Positions 44,247 to 53,663 of a stretch of DNA of 64,000 nt are shown here, one piece after another (position 1 is the stretch's first letter; the number at the start of each line of letters is the position of its first letter). Below the pieces are notes generated by a model. That model was given only the letters and a program-made list of their open reading frames with translations. It searched no databases and was not told where the DNA came from. This DNA comes from Parachlamydia sp. AcF125 (GTDB lineage Bacteria; Chlamydiota; Chlamydiia; Chlamydiales; Parachlamydiaceae). The stretch is taken from assembly GCF_018342475.1 (NCBI RefSeq), contig NZ_JAEMUD010000001.1, positions 186,001 to 250,000 on the forward strand, read 5' to 3'. A program made the translations under genes and the position numbers.

Positions 44247-45800
44247 ATGACTCAGCCTTTACTTTCGGAATTTGGTCCTCTCCGTTCAATCATTTGGCCA
44301 ATTCATGCCCATGAATTAAAAAGAATCGTCCCCCTTTTATTGATGCTGTTTCTGATTTGCTTCAATTATACGGTTCTTCGAAATATGAAAGATGCGGTCG
44401 TTATCACAGCATCCGGTGCTGAAGTGATTCCATTCATTAAAGTCTGGGTCATGCTTCCCATGGCCGTTCTCACGACCTACTTATTTACTAAGCTCGCTAA
44501 TCGGTATAGCCAAGAACAAGTTTTTTATATCGTCATGGCGACCTTTCTTCTTTTTTATGCCCTCTTTGCCTTTATCATCTACCCTCAACGGGAAGCTTTG
44601 CACTTTCACCAAGCGGCTGATTTTATTGAACAATATCTCCCGACAGGATTCCGCGGCCTTATCTCAATGTTCCGCTACTGGTCGTTTACCGTGTTTTATG
44701 TGATTTCGGAAATGTGGAGCAATATTGTAATGACAGTTCTCTTTTGGGGATTTGTCAATGAAATTACTAAAATCAATGAAGCAAGCCGCTTTTATGGGGT
44801 ATTAAGTGCAGGTGCTAACATCTCCGCCATCATAGCAGGACAAGCAGCTATCTATATTTCAAAAGCAGACGGATTAAGCCTACCCTTTGGAAACGATCCG
44901 TGGGAACAAAGCGTGATGACCCTCGTTTTAGCCGTGATTATCTCAGGAATAGGGGCAATGACCATCTTTAAATGGATGAATCAGAATGTCTTAAATGATG
45001 CCGATTACAAGGCGTTGCACTCCGCTTCTAAGCCCCTTAAAAAGAAAAAAAAGCTCTCTTTGCGAGAAAGCTTTGGTTATTTATCTAAATCCCAATATCT
45101 CCTTTACATCGCGATCATTGTAGTTGCTTACAATCTGGTCATTAATTTAATTGAAGTTGTCTGGAAAGATCAAGTCAAGCAACTGTATCCCTCGCCGACT
45201 GATTTTAATGTGTACATGAATAATCTAGCTTCGGTGACTGGAATTGTGTCCACATTCATGTCATTCTTCATGGCTCGCATTATCAATCGCCTGGGATGGA
45301 CCAAAACAGCCTTGATCACTCCCATTGTGATGGGGGTAACTTGCGGGGGATTCTTCACCTTCCTCTTCTTCCAAGATCACTTGGGAGGCATGGTGTACGC
45401 CCTCACTGGATTTGCTCCCTTGACAATTTTAGTCTTCTTCGGATTCGCTCAGAATTGCTTAAGCAAGGCAGCAAAATATTCAGTGTTTGATGCGACTAAA
45501 GAGATGGCCTTCATCCCACTAGAGCATGATCTCAAACTCAAAGGCAAGGCAGCTATTGACGGTGTGGGATCCCGCCTAGGAAAATCTGGAGGATCGCTTA
45601 TTCACCAAGGACTCCTCATGCTCTTCGGAACATTTAGCAGCAGCGCCCCTTTTGTAGCCGGTATTTTAATGGGGATGATTGTTCTCTGGATTACAGCCTC
45701 ACGAGCCTTAGGCAAACAATTTGTGGCTCTCACCCATCTTGAAGAAGAGGGGAAGCCTCAACCCACTCTTAAAGCTAAAGATCAGCCAGCAATTGCCTAA
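44247..45800 (+). CDS. NTT-family ATP/ADP translocase, copy 2
   Basis: A 517-residue paralogue of the preceding gene, alike over its whole length, with the same signatures: FNYTVLRNMKDAVVITASGA, EVIPFIKVWVMLP, YVISEMWSNI, FYGVLSAGANISAII, NLVINLIEVVWKDQ, YSVFDATKEMAFIPLE and KLKGKAAIDGVGSRLGKSGG. The NYTVLRNMKDA block and ASGAEVIPFIK spacing are like the true ATP/ADP antiporters of chlamydiae (Npt1/NTT1), so this copy is the better candidate for ATP import; the assignment is inferred. It has its own promoter and AAGGAG, so the pair can be regulated separately. Confidence 0.94.
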   Translation: MTQPLLSEFGPLRSIIWPIHAHELKRIVPLLLMLFLICFNYTVLRNMKDAVVITASGAEVIPFIKVWVMLPMAVLTTYLFTKLANRYSQEQVFYIVMATFLLFYALFAFIIYPQREALHFHQAADFIEQYLPTGFRGLISMFRYWSFTVFYVISEMWSNIVMTVLFWGFVNEITKINEASRFYGVLSAGANISAIIAGQAAIYISKADGLSLPFGNDPWEQSVMTLVLAVIISGIGAMTIFKWMNQNVLNDADYKALHSASKPLKKKKKLSLRESFGYLSKSQYLLYIAIIVVAYNLVINLIEVVWKDQVKQLYPSPTDFNVYMNNLASVTGIVSTFMSFFMARIINRLGWTKTALITPIVMGVTCGGFFTFLFFQDHLGGMVYALTGFAPLTILVFFGFAQNCLSKAAKYSVFDATKEMAFIPLEHDLKLKGKAAIDGVGSRLGKSGGSLIHQGLLMLFGTFSSSAPFVAGILMGMIVLWITASRALGKQFVALTHLEEEGKPQPTLKAKDQPAIA

Positions 45801-45914
45801 AATCGAGCTAATCAAAGGAAGTGAGATCAGGCAATTCCACTTCCTTTTAACTTGGATTTAAGAGAAAAATTTGGAATGAAATCGAGAAACAAAGTGGCGT
45901 TTTCTACAGCTAGC

Positions 45915-47723
45915 CTATTCCTTGGTAAATCGACCCATTTTGGGTTGGACTAAAGAGAGCAAATCTTTCCCTCGCATCACGATAGATTCCGTACTCAATC
46001 CGCAATTAAACGCCACTTGCTCAACCTCTGTTAATTTTTCGTCGTAGAATGTATCCACATTTAACAAATTGCCAAAAGGAGGCACTCCGCCGATGATAAG
46101 GCCAAATCGTTCTTGAATAACCCCAGGATCTTCAAATTCACATTTTTCGCCCACCAACTCCGCAACCGCTTTCATATCGAGCTTTAAATGAGAAGGAATA
46201 TTGAGCTGGTAGTTCTTTTTAGAGCTTTTACCTTTCACAATAATAGATTTTACCCCTTCTTCTAGCCGTGTGCCTCGCACGCGGGCGGAATCTTCAGAAG
46301 TGGGGGTAGCTTCATGTTGAATATGTTGAAAGGAGATATCCGCCTGCTTAATGAGGCGTATAATTTCATTGCGAATGCTCTCTTCCCCAAAAAAGATCTT
46401 AGCTTTCAGGCGATTGCCGGCAATCCGTTTAGGATCAGAAGGGAAAAGCGAGCATTCCCGGATATTTTTAAGACGTAAAATTGTCATGGTAATCCGTTCT
46501 AGCCCCATTCCAAACCCACCATGCGGAGGCATTCCAAATTTAAAAATGCTTAAATAGTCGGTGAAGTTTGCAGGATCCATTCCCTTTTCCAAAATTCCTT
46601 CCACCATAGCTTCATAGGTGTGTCGGCGTTGTCCGCCTGAAGTAATTTCTGTCCCAGCACACAACAAGTCGAACGTATTGGTTAACTCTGGCTGATTTTC
46701 TTTTGGATAGGAATAAAAAGGACGCTTGCTTCTTTTCCAGTCGATCACGAAAATTAAATCAGTGCCATATTTTTCTTGTGCATATAAGCAAAGCTCTCGT
46801 TCCGCAGCTGGGCTTAAATCGGGCTCTTGCCGCTCATCTATGCCAGTGCGTTGAAAAAAAATTTCCTGCGCTTCAGCAAACGTCACGCGAGGAAAAGAAA
46901 CATCCGCTGGGGCTTTGATCAGCTCTTTGCCCAAAACTTCGATCTCTTTTGCGCAGTGTTTTTTTAGATGTGCGATAATGGCTTTTATACATCCTTCTTG
47001 CACATCCATCACCTCATGCCAATTTTCGAAGAATCCCATCTCGAATTCAAACTGCTTGCCCTCCGCTAAGTGACGAGTGGTTTGGGAGTTTTCTGCGCGA
47101 AAAAATGGCATTAAGGCAAACACGCGCTCATTAACTCCCACCATAATTTGTTTATAAAGCTGGCTACTTTGCGCCAAAGTAGCGGTATGCCCAAAATAAT
47201 CGACATTGAAATATTCCGCTCCCCCTTCAGATGAAGCGCCAATGATATTAGGAGCAAAATACTCTACAGCCCCTATCCTATCATGCATAAAAAGGCGAAA
47301 AGCATGGGTAATTTCAGCCTGAATTTTAAAAACAGCTTGAATTTGACGGTTGCGCAAGGCAATAGGGCGGTGATCCAAAACATAATCTAAGTCTGATTGA
47401 ATGGTCGGCTTGTAGTAATCAACAGGGGGAACTTCTGTAACGGGAACTTCAATATCGATTTGAGGATCTACAATTTCGACTCCTAAATCAGCTTGAGGCG
47501 CTTCTGCTACCCTTCCTCGAATTTTCAAAATAGAACCAGGTTGCAGCGCATTCACTTTTTTCCAGGCTTCTTTATCTTGGATCACAATTTGCGCAAAGCC
47601 TGTGTAGTCACGTAAAATCAAAAAGTTTAACTTCCCAAATGGTCGTGTGTTATTTAACCATCCTCTTACCATGACTTCTTGGTTCAAATACTGAGACAAT
47701 TCAGCCGCCAAAATTCTTTTCAT
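45915..47723 (-). CDS. Archaeal-type (non-discriminating) aspartyl-tRNA synthetase fused to a YbaK deacylase domain
   Basis: A 602-residue fusion. Residues 1-100 form an OB-fold anticodon domain (VRGWLNNTRPFGKLNFLILRD). About 115-440 is a class II catalytic core with motif 2 PFFRAENSQTTRHL (206-219) and motif 3 GGFGMGLERITM (402-413); TFDLLCAGTEITSGGQRRH and MPPHGGFGMG mark the archaeal/eukaryotic AspRS2 branch, not the bacterial AspS with its GAD insertion. About 450-600 is a YbaK/ProX-type trans-editing domain (LEEGVKSIIVKG, LIIGGVPPFGNLL). Such an AspRS would also charge tRNA-Asn for GatCAB amidation. Whether a bacterial aspS exists elsewhere is unknown. Confidence 0.88.
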   Translation of the reverse strand: MKRILAAELSQYLNQEVMVRGWLNNTRPFGKLNFLILRDYTGFAQIVIQDKEAWKKVNALQPGSILKIRGRVAEAPQADLGVEIVDPQIDIEVPVTEVPPVDYYKPTIQSDLDYVLDHRPIALRNRQIQAVFKIQAEITHAFRLFMHDRIGAVEYFAPNIIGASSEGGAEYFNVDYFGHTATLAQSSQLYKQIMVGVNERVFALMPFFRAENSQTTRHLAEGKQFEFEMGFFENWHEVMDVQEGCIKAIIAHLKKHCAKEIEVLGKELIKAPADVSFPRVTFAEAQEIFFQRTGIDERQEPDLSPAAERELCLYAQEKYGTDLIFVIDWKRSKRPFYSYPKENQPELTNTFDLLCAGTEITSGGQRRHTYEAMVEGILEKGMDPANFTDYLSIFKFGMPPHGGFGMGLERITMTILRLKNIRECSLFPSDPKRIAGNRLKAKIFFGEESIRNEIIRLIKQADISFQHIQHEATPTSEDSARVRGTRLEEGVKSIIVKGKSSKKNYQLNIPSHLKLDMKAVAELVGEKCEFEDPGVIQERFGLIIGGVPPFGNLLNVDTFYDEKLTEVEQVAFNCGLSTESIVMRGKDLLSLVQPKMGRFTKE

Positions 47724-48034
47724 AACATCCCCTTGATTGATGACATTGGAAGAAAAGTATAAGAAAGAAAAAGATATTTAGCTAGAGCTCCTGTTTTGAT
47801 TCTTCATTGAAAAAGGAGGGTTTGGGCTCCAATTTTTTAGAAAATTTCGACGTTCCTTTGTATGAATCGGACACAGCATCGTTCAAGCCGGTCAGCTTAC
47901 TTATCTAGGTCGAGAAAAAAATCTGCAATTTCACCTCTCCCCTTTTGACCATTTCCAATAAATAAGATTGAAGTAAAATATTCTTTGGTATATCTTACCC
48001 TACTTTGCAATCGTTTGAAAAGGCGGGAGTTCCT
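47724..48034. other. Intergenic region between the divergent AspRS-YbaK and tenA genes
   Basis: No gene. A short open stretch on the plus strand around 47820-47908 (ENFDVPLYESDTASFKPVSL) looks coding-like but has no start and may be a relic. The promoters of both neighbours should be here. Confidence 0.35.
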
Positions 48035-48715
48035 ATGAAGTTCTCTAATTATCTCTGGCAACAAATTTTACCTATTTATCAGGAAATTTTAGACAGCCCT
48101 TTTTGTACTGAGCTTGCGGCAGGAAAATTAAGTCAAGAACGATTCAGTTTCTACATGCAGCAAGATGCCTACTACCTAATTCATTATTCTCGTACCCTAG
48201 CCTTAATTGCAGGCCGTGCAAATACGCCCCGGATGATCGATATTTTTCTAAATTTTGCTTCGAGCGCTCTTGCTGCTAAACATCATTTACACACAAATTT
48301 TTTATCTGCAGATTATTCGATTGATAACCTTCCTCTTTCACCAACTTGTATTGCTTATCCCAGATATTTAATTGCGACTGCCACCACAGCTTCTTTGGAA
48401 GAAGCCATTGCCTCGATTGTCCCCTGTTTCTGGCTATACAGAGAAGTCGGTCACCATGTGGGAAATCAAATGGGAGATAATAATCCTTATTTACTTTGGA
48501 AAAGTACTTATTCGAGCCAAAAATTTTCCGATGATACTGACACCGCGATTGCCATGCTGGATGAAATGGCCGATAGATGCAGCGACTTTATGCTAGCTCG
48601 CATAGAAGACACTTTTAAAACCTGTTCCCAATTTGAATGGCAGTTCTGGAACGACGCTTATTCTATGAATTGTTTCCCAAAAGCTAACAATGAAAATAGA
48701 ATGTTTGTCGCTTAA
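48035..48715 (+). CDS. tenA: TenA/thiaminase II family protein
   Basis: A 226-residue all-helical protein. ATG 48035 follows GGCGGGAG. It keeps the TenA catalytic residues in their usual places: Asp44 (MQQDAYYL), Cys131 (IVPCFWLYREVG) and Glu201 (SQFEWQFWNDAY), and the NPYLLWKSTYSS block. TenA hydrolyses aminopyrimidines from degraded thiamine (or thiamine itself) for salvage. It is clearly TenA rather than the more diverged chlamydial CADD/PqqC-like protein. No thiamine gene is next to it in this window, so it stands alone as a salvage step. Confidence 0.88.
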   Translation: MKFSNYLWQQILPIYQEILDSPFCTELAAGKLSQERFSFYMQQDAYYLIHYSRTLALIAGRANTPRMIDIFLNFASSALAAKHHLHTNFLSADYSIDNLPLSPTCIAYPRYLIATATTASLEEAIASIVPCFWLYREVGHHVGNQMGDNNPYLLWKSTYSSQKFSDDTDTAIAMLDEMADRCSDFMLARIEDTFKTCSQFEWQFWNDAYSMNCFPKANNENRMFVA

Positions 48716-48816
48716 ATTCTTTACCTTATCTTCTCTTTTACCTAGAAACTAAAGGATTTAAGCTTGTATATCGGGCTACTAGTTGGCGCTCTTAACAAAA
48801 AGCTTTTATCCCATCC

Positions 48817-49977
48817 CTAGGGGGAAGAGTCCGCTTTTTTTACTAACTCTTGAAAAAGGGTATCATCGCGCAAAATATCAAATTCTTTTTTCTTCAAGAT
48901 TTGCTTAGCTGAGGGGAGGCCATCTTGAATGGCACAATTTAGCCATCCAATGGCGGGTCGCACCTCTCCAAGAAGCGAATGGCATAAGGCATTGATCAAG
49001 GCACTTTCAAATCCTGGTTCATCCTGATAAAGCTGGTTGCCGAGGTTTATGGCATGCCTCAATTCTCCCACCCGATAAGCCAGCTGTTGTAAAAGGAAGG
49101 AACCATCTTGGCTTAGCCCCCCTTTGAGTTCGTTTAGAGCTTCATAAGCCTCTTTGAATTTACCTTGTTGACTCCAAATTGCTGCAAGGTGTTCCGTGGC
49201 AGTGGTATATAAAATCCCCTTTTGAGAAAGCTCCCTAATTTTTTTAAATTCCCTCACGGCTTCCTCAAATTTGCTTAGAGCCGCCTCTTGCTTTGCTTTT
49301 TTAAGTAACGTTTGTAACTCTTCATCTTGATCTTGTGCCGTAAGGGATAAACTATTTTTCCAACTACGATAATTTTCAAAGGTTATCATTAAAAATAAAG
49401 CCGCGGCAAAAACTTGCCTCACCATAAAAAAACCCACGCTACAAATTGCTGAGAAAAGCATACTGACAAATAAGGCAATTTTGATTCCCCGCACACCAAA
49501 TATCCCTTCCATCACAATAGAGAGCAAACGCCCGCCGTCTAAAGGATAAACAGGTAGTAAATTTACCATGGTCCAAAAAAAGTTTGCCATCGCAGTAATT
49601 TTCAAAGCGTAAATCCCTAAGTGATTAGGGGGACCTTTAAATAGGCTTAACAGAAAACTGGCCGTTATAAAGAGTAAGAAGCCAGCCACAGGACCATTTA
49701 AAACAATGATAAATTCTTTCCATAAACTTAGTTTCACCCCTGATCTTTGGGTAACGCCTCCTAGAGCCACTAATTCGATGCGAGCTGTTTGCCCAAAAGC
49801 GACGGCTGTCAAAGCATGCCCATACTCGTGAATGAGCACGGATAAAAATACAACCCCGCTCCAAATTAAAGTTCCCCCCACTGTGCCGCTATTTAGCCAT
49901 CCAATCAATGCTGCAAGCAACCAGAAGATGGGTTGGATATGTACAGGTATGCACAGAAAACGAGAAAAAAGATTCAT
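48817..49977 (-). CDS. M50 (site-2 type) membrane metalloprotease with a C-terminal TPR-like region
   Basis: A 386-residue protein. The zinc motif HEYGH sits in a membrane segment (about residues 50-54) and the second ligand motif [12 protein letters not shown] is at about 140-150, the SpoIVFB/site-2 protease pattern for cleavage within membranes. Five or six hydrophobic spans cover residues 8-200. From about 215 the chain is soluble and helical with TPR-like pairs ([40 protein letters not shown]). Its ATG overlaps the sucD stop (ATGA), so it is co-translated with sucCD. Substrate unknown; CBS or PDZ domains, usual in this family, are absent. Confidence 0.88.
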   Translation of the reverse strand: MNLFSRFLCIPVHIQPIFWLLAALIGWLNSGTVGGTLIWSGVVFLSVLIHEYGHALTAVAFGQTARIELVALGGVTQRSGVKLSLWKEFIIVLNGPVAGFLLFITASFLLSLFKGPPNHLGIYALKITAMANFFWTMVNLLPVYPLDGGRLLSIVMEGIFGVRGIKIALFVSMLFSAICSVGFFMVRQVFAAALFLMITFENYRSWKNSLSLTAQDQDEELQTLLKKAKQEAALSKFEEAVREFKKIRELSQKGILYTTATEHLAAIWSQQGKFKEAYEALNELKGGLSQDGSFLLQQLAYRVGELRHAINLGNQLYQDEPGFESALINALCHSLLGEVRPAIGWLNCAIQDGLPSAKQILKKKEFDILRDDTLFQELVKKADSSP

Positions 49978-50852
49978 GATAACCTTAAAGCTTTTTGGAT
50001 TGTAATACCCATCTCGGCTGGAGATGCTGCTACATGCACACCAGCTTTTTTGAGCGCCTCTATTTTACCTTGTGCAGTCCCTTTTCCACCAGAAACAATT
50101 GCTCCGGCATGTCCCATGCGTCTTCCCGCAGGGGCCATCGCGCCCGCAATAAAAGCAGCCACAGGCTTAGTACAATACGTTCTGATCCATTCAGCAGCTT
50201 CCTCTTCTGCTTCTCCCCCAATCTCACCGATCAATAAAATAGCATGGGTTTCAGGATCTTTTTCGAATAGCTCTAATACATCGATAAAGTTGGTCCCATT
50301 TAAAGGATCGCCCCCGATTCCTACGCAGGTAGATTGGCCAAGTCCAAGTTGAGAGGTTTGCCAGACAGCTTCATACGTTAACGTTCCTGACCGCGAAACC
50401 ACCCCCACATGACCTTTTTTATGAATATAACCGGGCATAATTCCAATTTTACATTCATTCGGCGTAATAATTCCCGGACAGTTAGGGCCAATTAAACGGC
50501 TTGTCTTGCTTGCACGCATCACGGAACTAACCTCCAGCATATCCCGGATGGGAATTCCTTCTGTAATACAAATAATGAGCGGAATGCCAGCATCTTCTGC
50601 TTCTAGAATCGCATCTGCCGCAAAAGGGGGGGGAACAAAAATCATGGAAGCATCGCAGTGCGTGGCTTTTTTAGCCGCATAGACCGTATCAAACACAGGA
50701 AGGCCTAAGGTTTCTTGTCCCCCTTTCCCCGGGGTTACGCCTCCAACAAATTGGCTTCCATATTGCAAACACTGCTCTGTATGAAAGTGACCTGCCTTGC
50801 CAGTCATTCCTTGAGTAATAACCTTTGTATTTCGATTCACTAAAATGGACAT
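49974..50852 (-). CDS. sucD: Succinyl-CoA synthetase alpha subunit
   Basis: The alpha subunit carries the CoA-binding Rossmann domain and the phosphohistidine. The 292-residue protein has [77 protein letters not shown] and the active His in [17 protein letters not shown]. Length is normal. Order on the minus strand is sucC, sucD, M50 protease; sucC ends 14 bases upstream. SucCD makes GTP or ATP from succinyl-CoA in the TCA cycle. Confidence 0.97.
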   Translation of the reverse strand: MSILVNRNTKVITQGMTGKAGHFHTEQCLQYGSQFVGGVTPGKGGQETLGLPVFDTVYAAKKATHCDASMIFVPPPFAADAILEAEDAGIPLIICITEGIPIRDMLEVSSVMRASKTSRLIGPNCPGIITPNECKIGIMPGYIHKKGHVGVVSRSGTLTYEAVWQTSQLGLGQSTCVGIGGDPLNGTNFIDVLELFEKDPETHAILLIGEIGGEAEEEAAEWIRTYCTKPVAAFIAGAMAPAGRRMGHAGAIVSGGKGTAQGKIEALKKAGVHVAASPAEMGITIQKALRLS

Positions 50853-50866
50853 GAGGAAAGCCTCCC

Positions 50867-52030
50867 TTACTTTTTTACCACTGAAACAGCTTTTTCAGCA
50901 GCTTCCGCTAAGCTGTCTGCAATCACAAAGTTTATCTTGGAGTCTTGGAGCATTTTTTTCCCTTTTTCCACATTCGTCCCTTCCATGCGAATGATGAAAG
51001 GAACACTCACTTTCAATTCATTAGCAGCCGAAATCATTCCCCCTGCTAAGGTAGCGCAATTCATAATGCCTCCAAAAATGTTTACCAAAATGACTTTAAC
51101 CTTAGGGTCTGCTAAAATAATTTTAAATCCTTTTGCTACTTTTTCTTGGGTAGCTCCTCCCCCTACATCGAGAAAATTGGCAGGAGTTCCCCCGTAGTGA
51201 TGAATAAGATCCATCGTGGCCATGGCTAAGCCAGCTCCATTGACCATACACCCAATTTCTCCCTCTAAAGCTACATAAGCAAGGTCATATTCTTTTGCCG
51301 CAGCTTCATTGGCCGGAATTTGGGTTGAATCATAATAAGAAGCGATTTCAGGTTGACGATAGAGGGCATTTTCATCAATGCTAAGCTTTGCATCTAAGGC
51401 AAGCAGCTCATCTGTGGTAGTCAAAGCAAGAGGATTGATTTCTAACAAGGAAGCATCCATTTCCATAAAGGCTTTGGCCATGTTTTTTGCCAATTGCATG
51501 CCCTGCTTGGCGACATCGCCTTTCCAACCCATAAATTCTGCGATCTTTAATTGTTGAAAAGGCTTTAAATCTCCACCCAATCCTATCGGCACACGCATGA
51601 TTCTCTCGGGAAATTTTTCAGCAACTTCTTCAATATCCATCCCTCCTTCCGGAGAGGCAATTAAAATGGCTTGAGCTTTTTTTCGATCAATAATAGCGCC
51701 GAGATAATACTCTTTTTTTATCTCCACTATCGGCGAAATTAAAACTTGATGGGCAACCACCCCCTCAGGCCCTGTCTGATGATTGACTAGTTTCATTCCG
51801 AGCAAAGTATTAGCAGCCTTTTCAATTTCTTTTCGATTTTTACCGATTTTTACCCCACCAGCTTTCCCTCTGCCACCGGCATGTACCTGTATTTTTAATA
51901 CGGCTTCGTTCAACTTTAGCTTATCTAAAGCCTCCGAAAGTTCCTCTATGTTGGAAATGACCGCATACTCTGTGAGGGGTATTCCATATTTTTTTAAAAT
52001 ATATTTAGCTTGAAATTCATGAATATTCAT
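50867..52030 (-). CDS. sucC: Succinyl-CoA synthetase beta subunit
   Basis: The beta subunit has an ATP-grasp domain (residues about 1-230) and a CoA-ligase domain. Conserved blocks are [61 protein letters not shown] and [11 protein letters not shown]. The 387-residue length is standard. It is divergently transcribed from ftsY, 88 bases away; the ftsY/sucC/sucD group also occurs in Chlamydia. Confidence 0.97.
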   Translation of the reverse strand: MNIHEFQAKYILKKYGIPLTEYAVISNIEELSEALDKLKLNEAVLKIQVHAGGRGKAGGVKIGKNRKEIEKAANTLLGMKLVNHQTGPEGVVAHQVLISPIVEIKKEYYLGAIIDRKKAQAILIASPEGGMDIEEVAEKFPERIMRVPIGLGGDLKPFQQLKIAEFMGWKGDVAKQGMQLAKNMAKAFMEMDASLLEINPLALTTTDELLALDAKLSIDENALYRQPEIASYYDSTQIPANEAAAKEYDLAYVALEGEIGCMVNGAGLAMATMDLIHHYGGTPANFLDVGGGATQEKVAKGFKIILADPKVKVILVNIFGGIMNCATLAGGMISAANELKVSVPFIIRMEGTNVEKGKKMLQDSKINFVIADSLAEAAEKAVSVVKK

Positions 52031-52118
52031 CTTTTCTTACCCTTTCCGTTTTTTTCGTTATGTGCTAGATTCTCATTTCTTAGCAACAGATAACCACACT
52101 TGAAACCAGTAGGGAAAG

Positions 52119-53048
52119 ATGGCCTTTAATTTCTTAAAAAATTCATTTGAAAAAGTAAAAAATGCCCTCACGCACACCGGCTCTCTATTAGGTAATAAGA
52201 TTCGCACTCTTTTTCAAGGCCCTCTCGATGAAGAAACGTGGGAAAAATTAGAGCAGCTTTTCTATGAGGCAGATTTAGGCGTCCAAACTTCCATCGACTT
52301 AACAGAGCAGATTAAAAAACAATCGCAGCAAAATCTTTCATTAAAAGCAGATGAATTATTAAGAATAGTGCGCACTGAAATTGTGCAAGCCTTAACCCAA
52401 CATGCTTCTCCTTTAATGACCGCCTCTTCTTACCAAGATCCCCTCGTGATTTTAATCGTAGGGGTCAATGGAAATGGAAAAACTACTTCTACAGCTAAAC
52501 TTGCTAAATTTTTTCAAAGCCAAGGGAAAAAAGTGCTGGTGGCGGCTGCTGATACTTTTCGGGCAGCAGCGGTCGAGCAGCTGGATGTCTGGGCTCAACA
52601 ACTCAAGATCGATATTGTAAAAGGAGCACCCAAAAGTGATCCCGCCGCTGTTGTCTTTGACGCGCTTAGCGCAGCAAAAGCTCGTCAAGCTGAAGTTGTG
52701 ATTGTGGATACAGCAGGTCGTTTGCAAACAAAAACGGATTTAATGCAAGAGTTAGAAAAAATTAAACGTTCTTGCAAGAAATTCAACCCTCATAGCCCAC
52801 AAGAAACCCTTCTTGTACTCGACGCCACTACCGGGCAAAATGGGATTGACCAGGCCAAAGTTTTTAATCGCTATACCCCCATCACAGGTCTTATTCTCAC
52901 TAAGCTGGATGGCACTTCCAAAGGGGGAATTGTGGTAAATATCCATAAACAGCTGGGAATTCCAGTTAAATTAATCGGTGTGGGAGAAGGCGTTGATGAT
53001 TTAGAATTATTTGACCCTGAAAAATTCACCGATGCACTTTTTTCTTAA
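52119..53048 (+). CDS. ftsY: Signal recognition particle receptor FtsY
   Basis: FtsY docks SRP-ribosome complexes at the inner membrane. The 309-residue protein has only a minimal A-domain, an N-domain helical bundle (to about 105) and a G-domain with P-loop GVNGNGKTTSTAKL, DTAGRLQTK, and TKLDGTSKGG. Asn replaces the usual Val in GVNG-x-GKTT; the rest of the GTPase is intact. The short N-terminus is as in other chlamydial FtsY. Confidence 0.96.
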   Translation: MAFNFLKNSFEKVKNALTHTGSLLGNKIRTLFQGPLDEETWEKLEQLFYEADLGVQTSIDLTEQIKKQSQQNLSLKADELLRIVRTEIVQALTQHASPLMTASSYQDPLVILIVGVNGNGKTTSTAKLAKFFQSQGKKVLVAAADTFRAAAVEQLDVWAQQLKIDIVKGAPKSDPAAVVFDALSAAKARQAEVVIVDTAGRLQTKTDLMQELEKIKRSCKKFNPHSPQETLLVLDATTGQNGIDQAKVFNRYTPITGLILTKLDGTSKGGIVVNIHKQLGIPVKLIGVGEGVDDLELFDPEKFTDALFS

Positions 53049-53075
53049 CAACTTGTTAACTAATCTTTCAATTAT

Positions 53076-53104
53076 TTGACACTTTATTCATCATAAAATA
53101 AAAT
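53076..53104 (+). promoter_or_regulatory. Probable promoter for the His/Gly-rich protein
   Basis: TTGACA (53076-53081), 17 bases, TAAAAT (53099-53104), 28 bases after the ftsY stop. The leader to ATG 53257 would be about 145 bases. Confidence 0.5.
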
Positions 53105-53256
53105 TATGTTTATAAAGTTACCTAATTAAGTAAGTCTAGGGGATGAAAAAAGGGTGCCCTGTTTACTTGGCTCGTAACCGTTATATTTCTCAGTTTAATT
53201 GTTTGAAAATCGCTTGTTTCTCAATGATTCTTTTCATTTAAAAAAAGGATCCTATT

Positions 53257-53574
53257 ATGAAAACAATAAAATTTTTATTACTGTCTACTTTACTAGTAAT
53301 CTCTTTAGGCTTGAGTCAGCTACAAGCCCACGATGGTCATGGAGGTGGCGGTAGCCACGGAAGAGGAGGTCATCATGGAGAGGGGCATACCCGAGGATGG
53401 AAGGGAAACCATGGCCCTCATCGTGGGGATGGGGGCCATGGCTGGGGCAAGCACCACTCCCACTGGTGGGGAGGGGAGTATGAGGGATATCCTTACTACT
53501 ATTACCCTTATGATCCTTATTATTATCCCTACTTTTACGATGCTAGCACCGGCTTATATATTTACACTTATTAA
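53257..53574 (+). CDS. Small secreted His/Gly-rich, Tyr-rich protein
   Basis: A 105-residue protein. Residues 1-24 are a signal peptide (KFLLLSTLLVISLGLSQLQA, cut before HDGHGG). The mature chain has two low-complexity halves: about 25-72 with 12 His among Gly, Arg and Lys (metal-binding in character), and 74-105 with 15 Tyr plus Pro (PYYYYPYDPYYYPYFY). AAAGGATCC precedes ATG. A role in binding Ni, Zn or Cu in the periplasm, or as a surface or adhesive peptide, is possible; no family is recognised. The overlapping 53333-53617 frame is a shadow of it. Confidence 0.8.
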   Translation: MKTIKFLLLSTLLVISLGLSQLQAHDGHGGGGSHGRGGHHGEGHTRGWKGNHGPHRGDGGHGWGKHHSHWWGGEYEGYPYYYYPYDPYYYPYFYDASTGLYIYTY

Positions 53575-53584
53575 GCTTTATAAC

Positions 53585-53605
53585 AGAGGGATATCCATTC
53601 CCTCT
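53585..53605 (+). terminator. Weak hairpin after the His/Gly-rich gene
   Basis: AGAGGGA (53585-53591) and TCCCTCT (53599-53605) form a perfect 7-bp stem, followed by TTAAAAAA. T-run is short. Confidence 0.45.
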
Positions 53606-53628
53606 TTAAAAAATTAGGGAAAACCGTT

Positions 53629-53657
53629 TTGACAATTTAGTGGAGTCATCTTATAAC
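53629..53657 (+). promoter_or_regulatory. Near-consensus promoter of the small RNA candidate
   Basis: TTGACA (53629-53634), 17 bases, TATAAC (53652-53657). No coding frame follows for more than 350 bases; instead a run of hairpins begins. Confidence 0.6.
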
Positions 53658-53663
53658 CAGAAT

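Noticed and set aside
53333-53617. 94-codon ORF rich in Met, Glu and Gly
   Set aside because: Shifted-frame shadow of the signal-peptide-bearing His/Gly/Tyr-rich gene at 53257.
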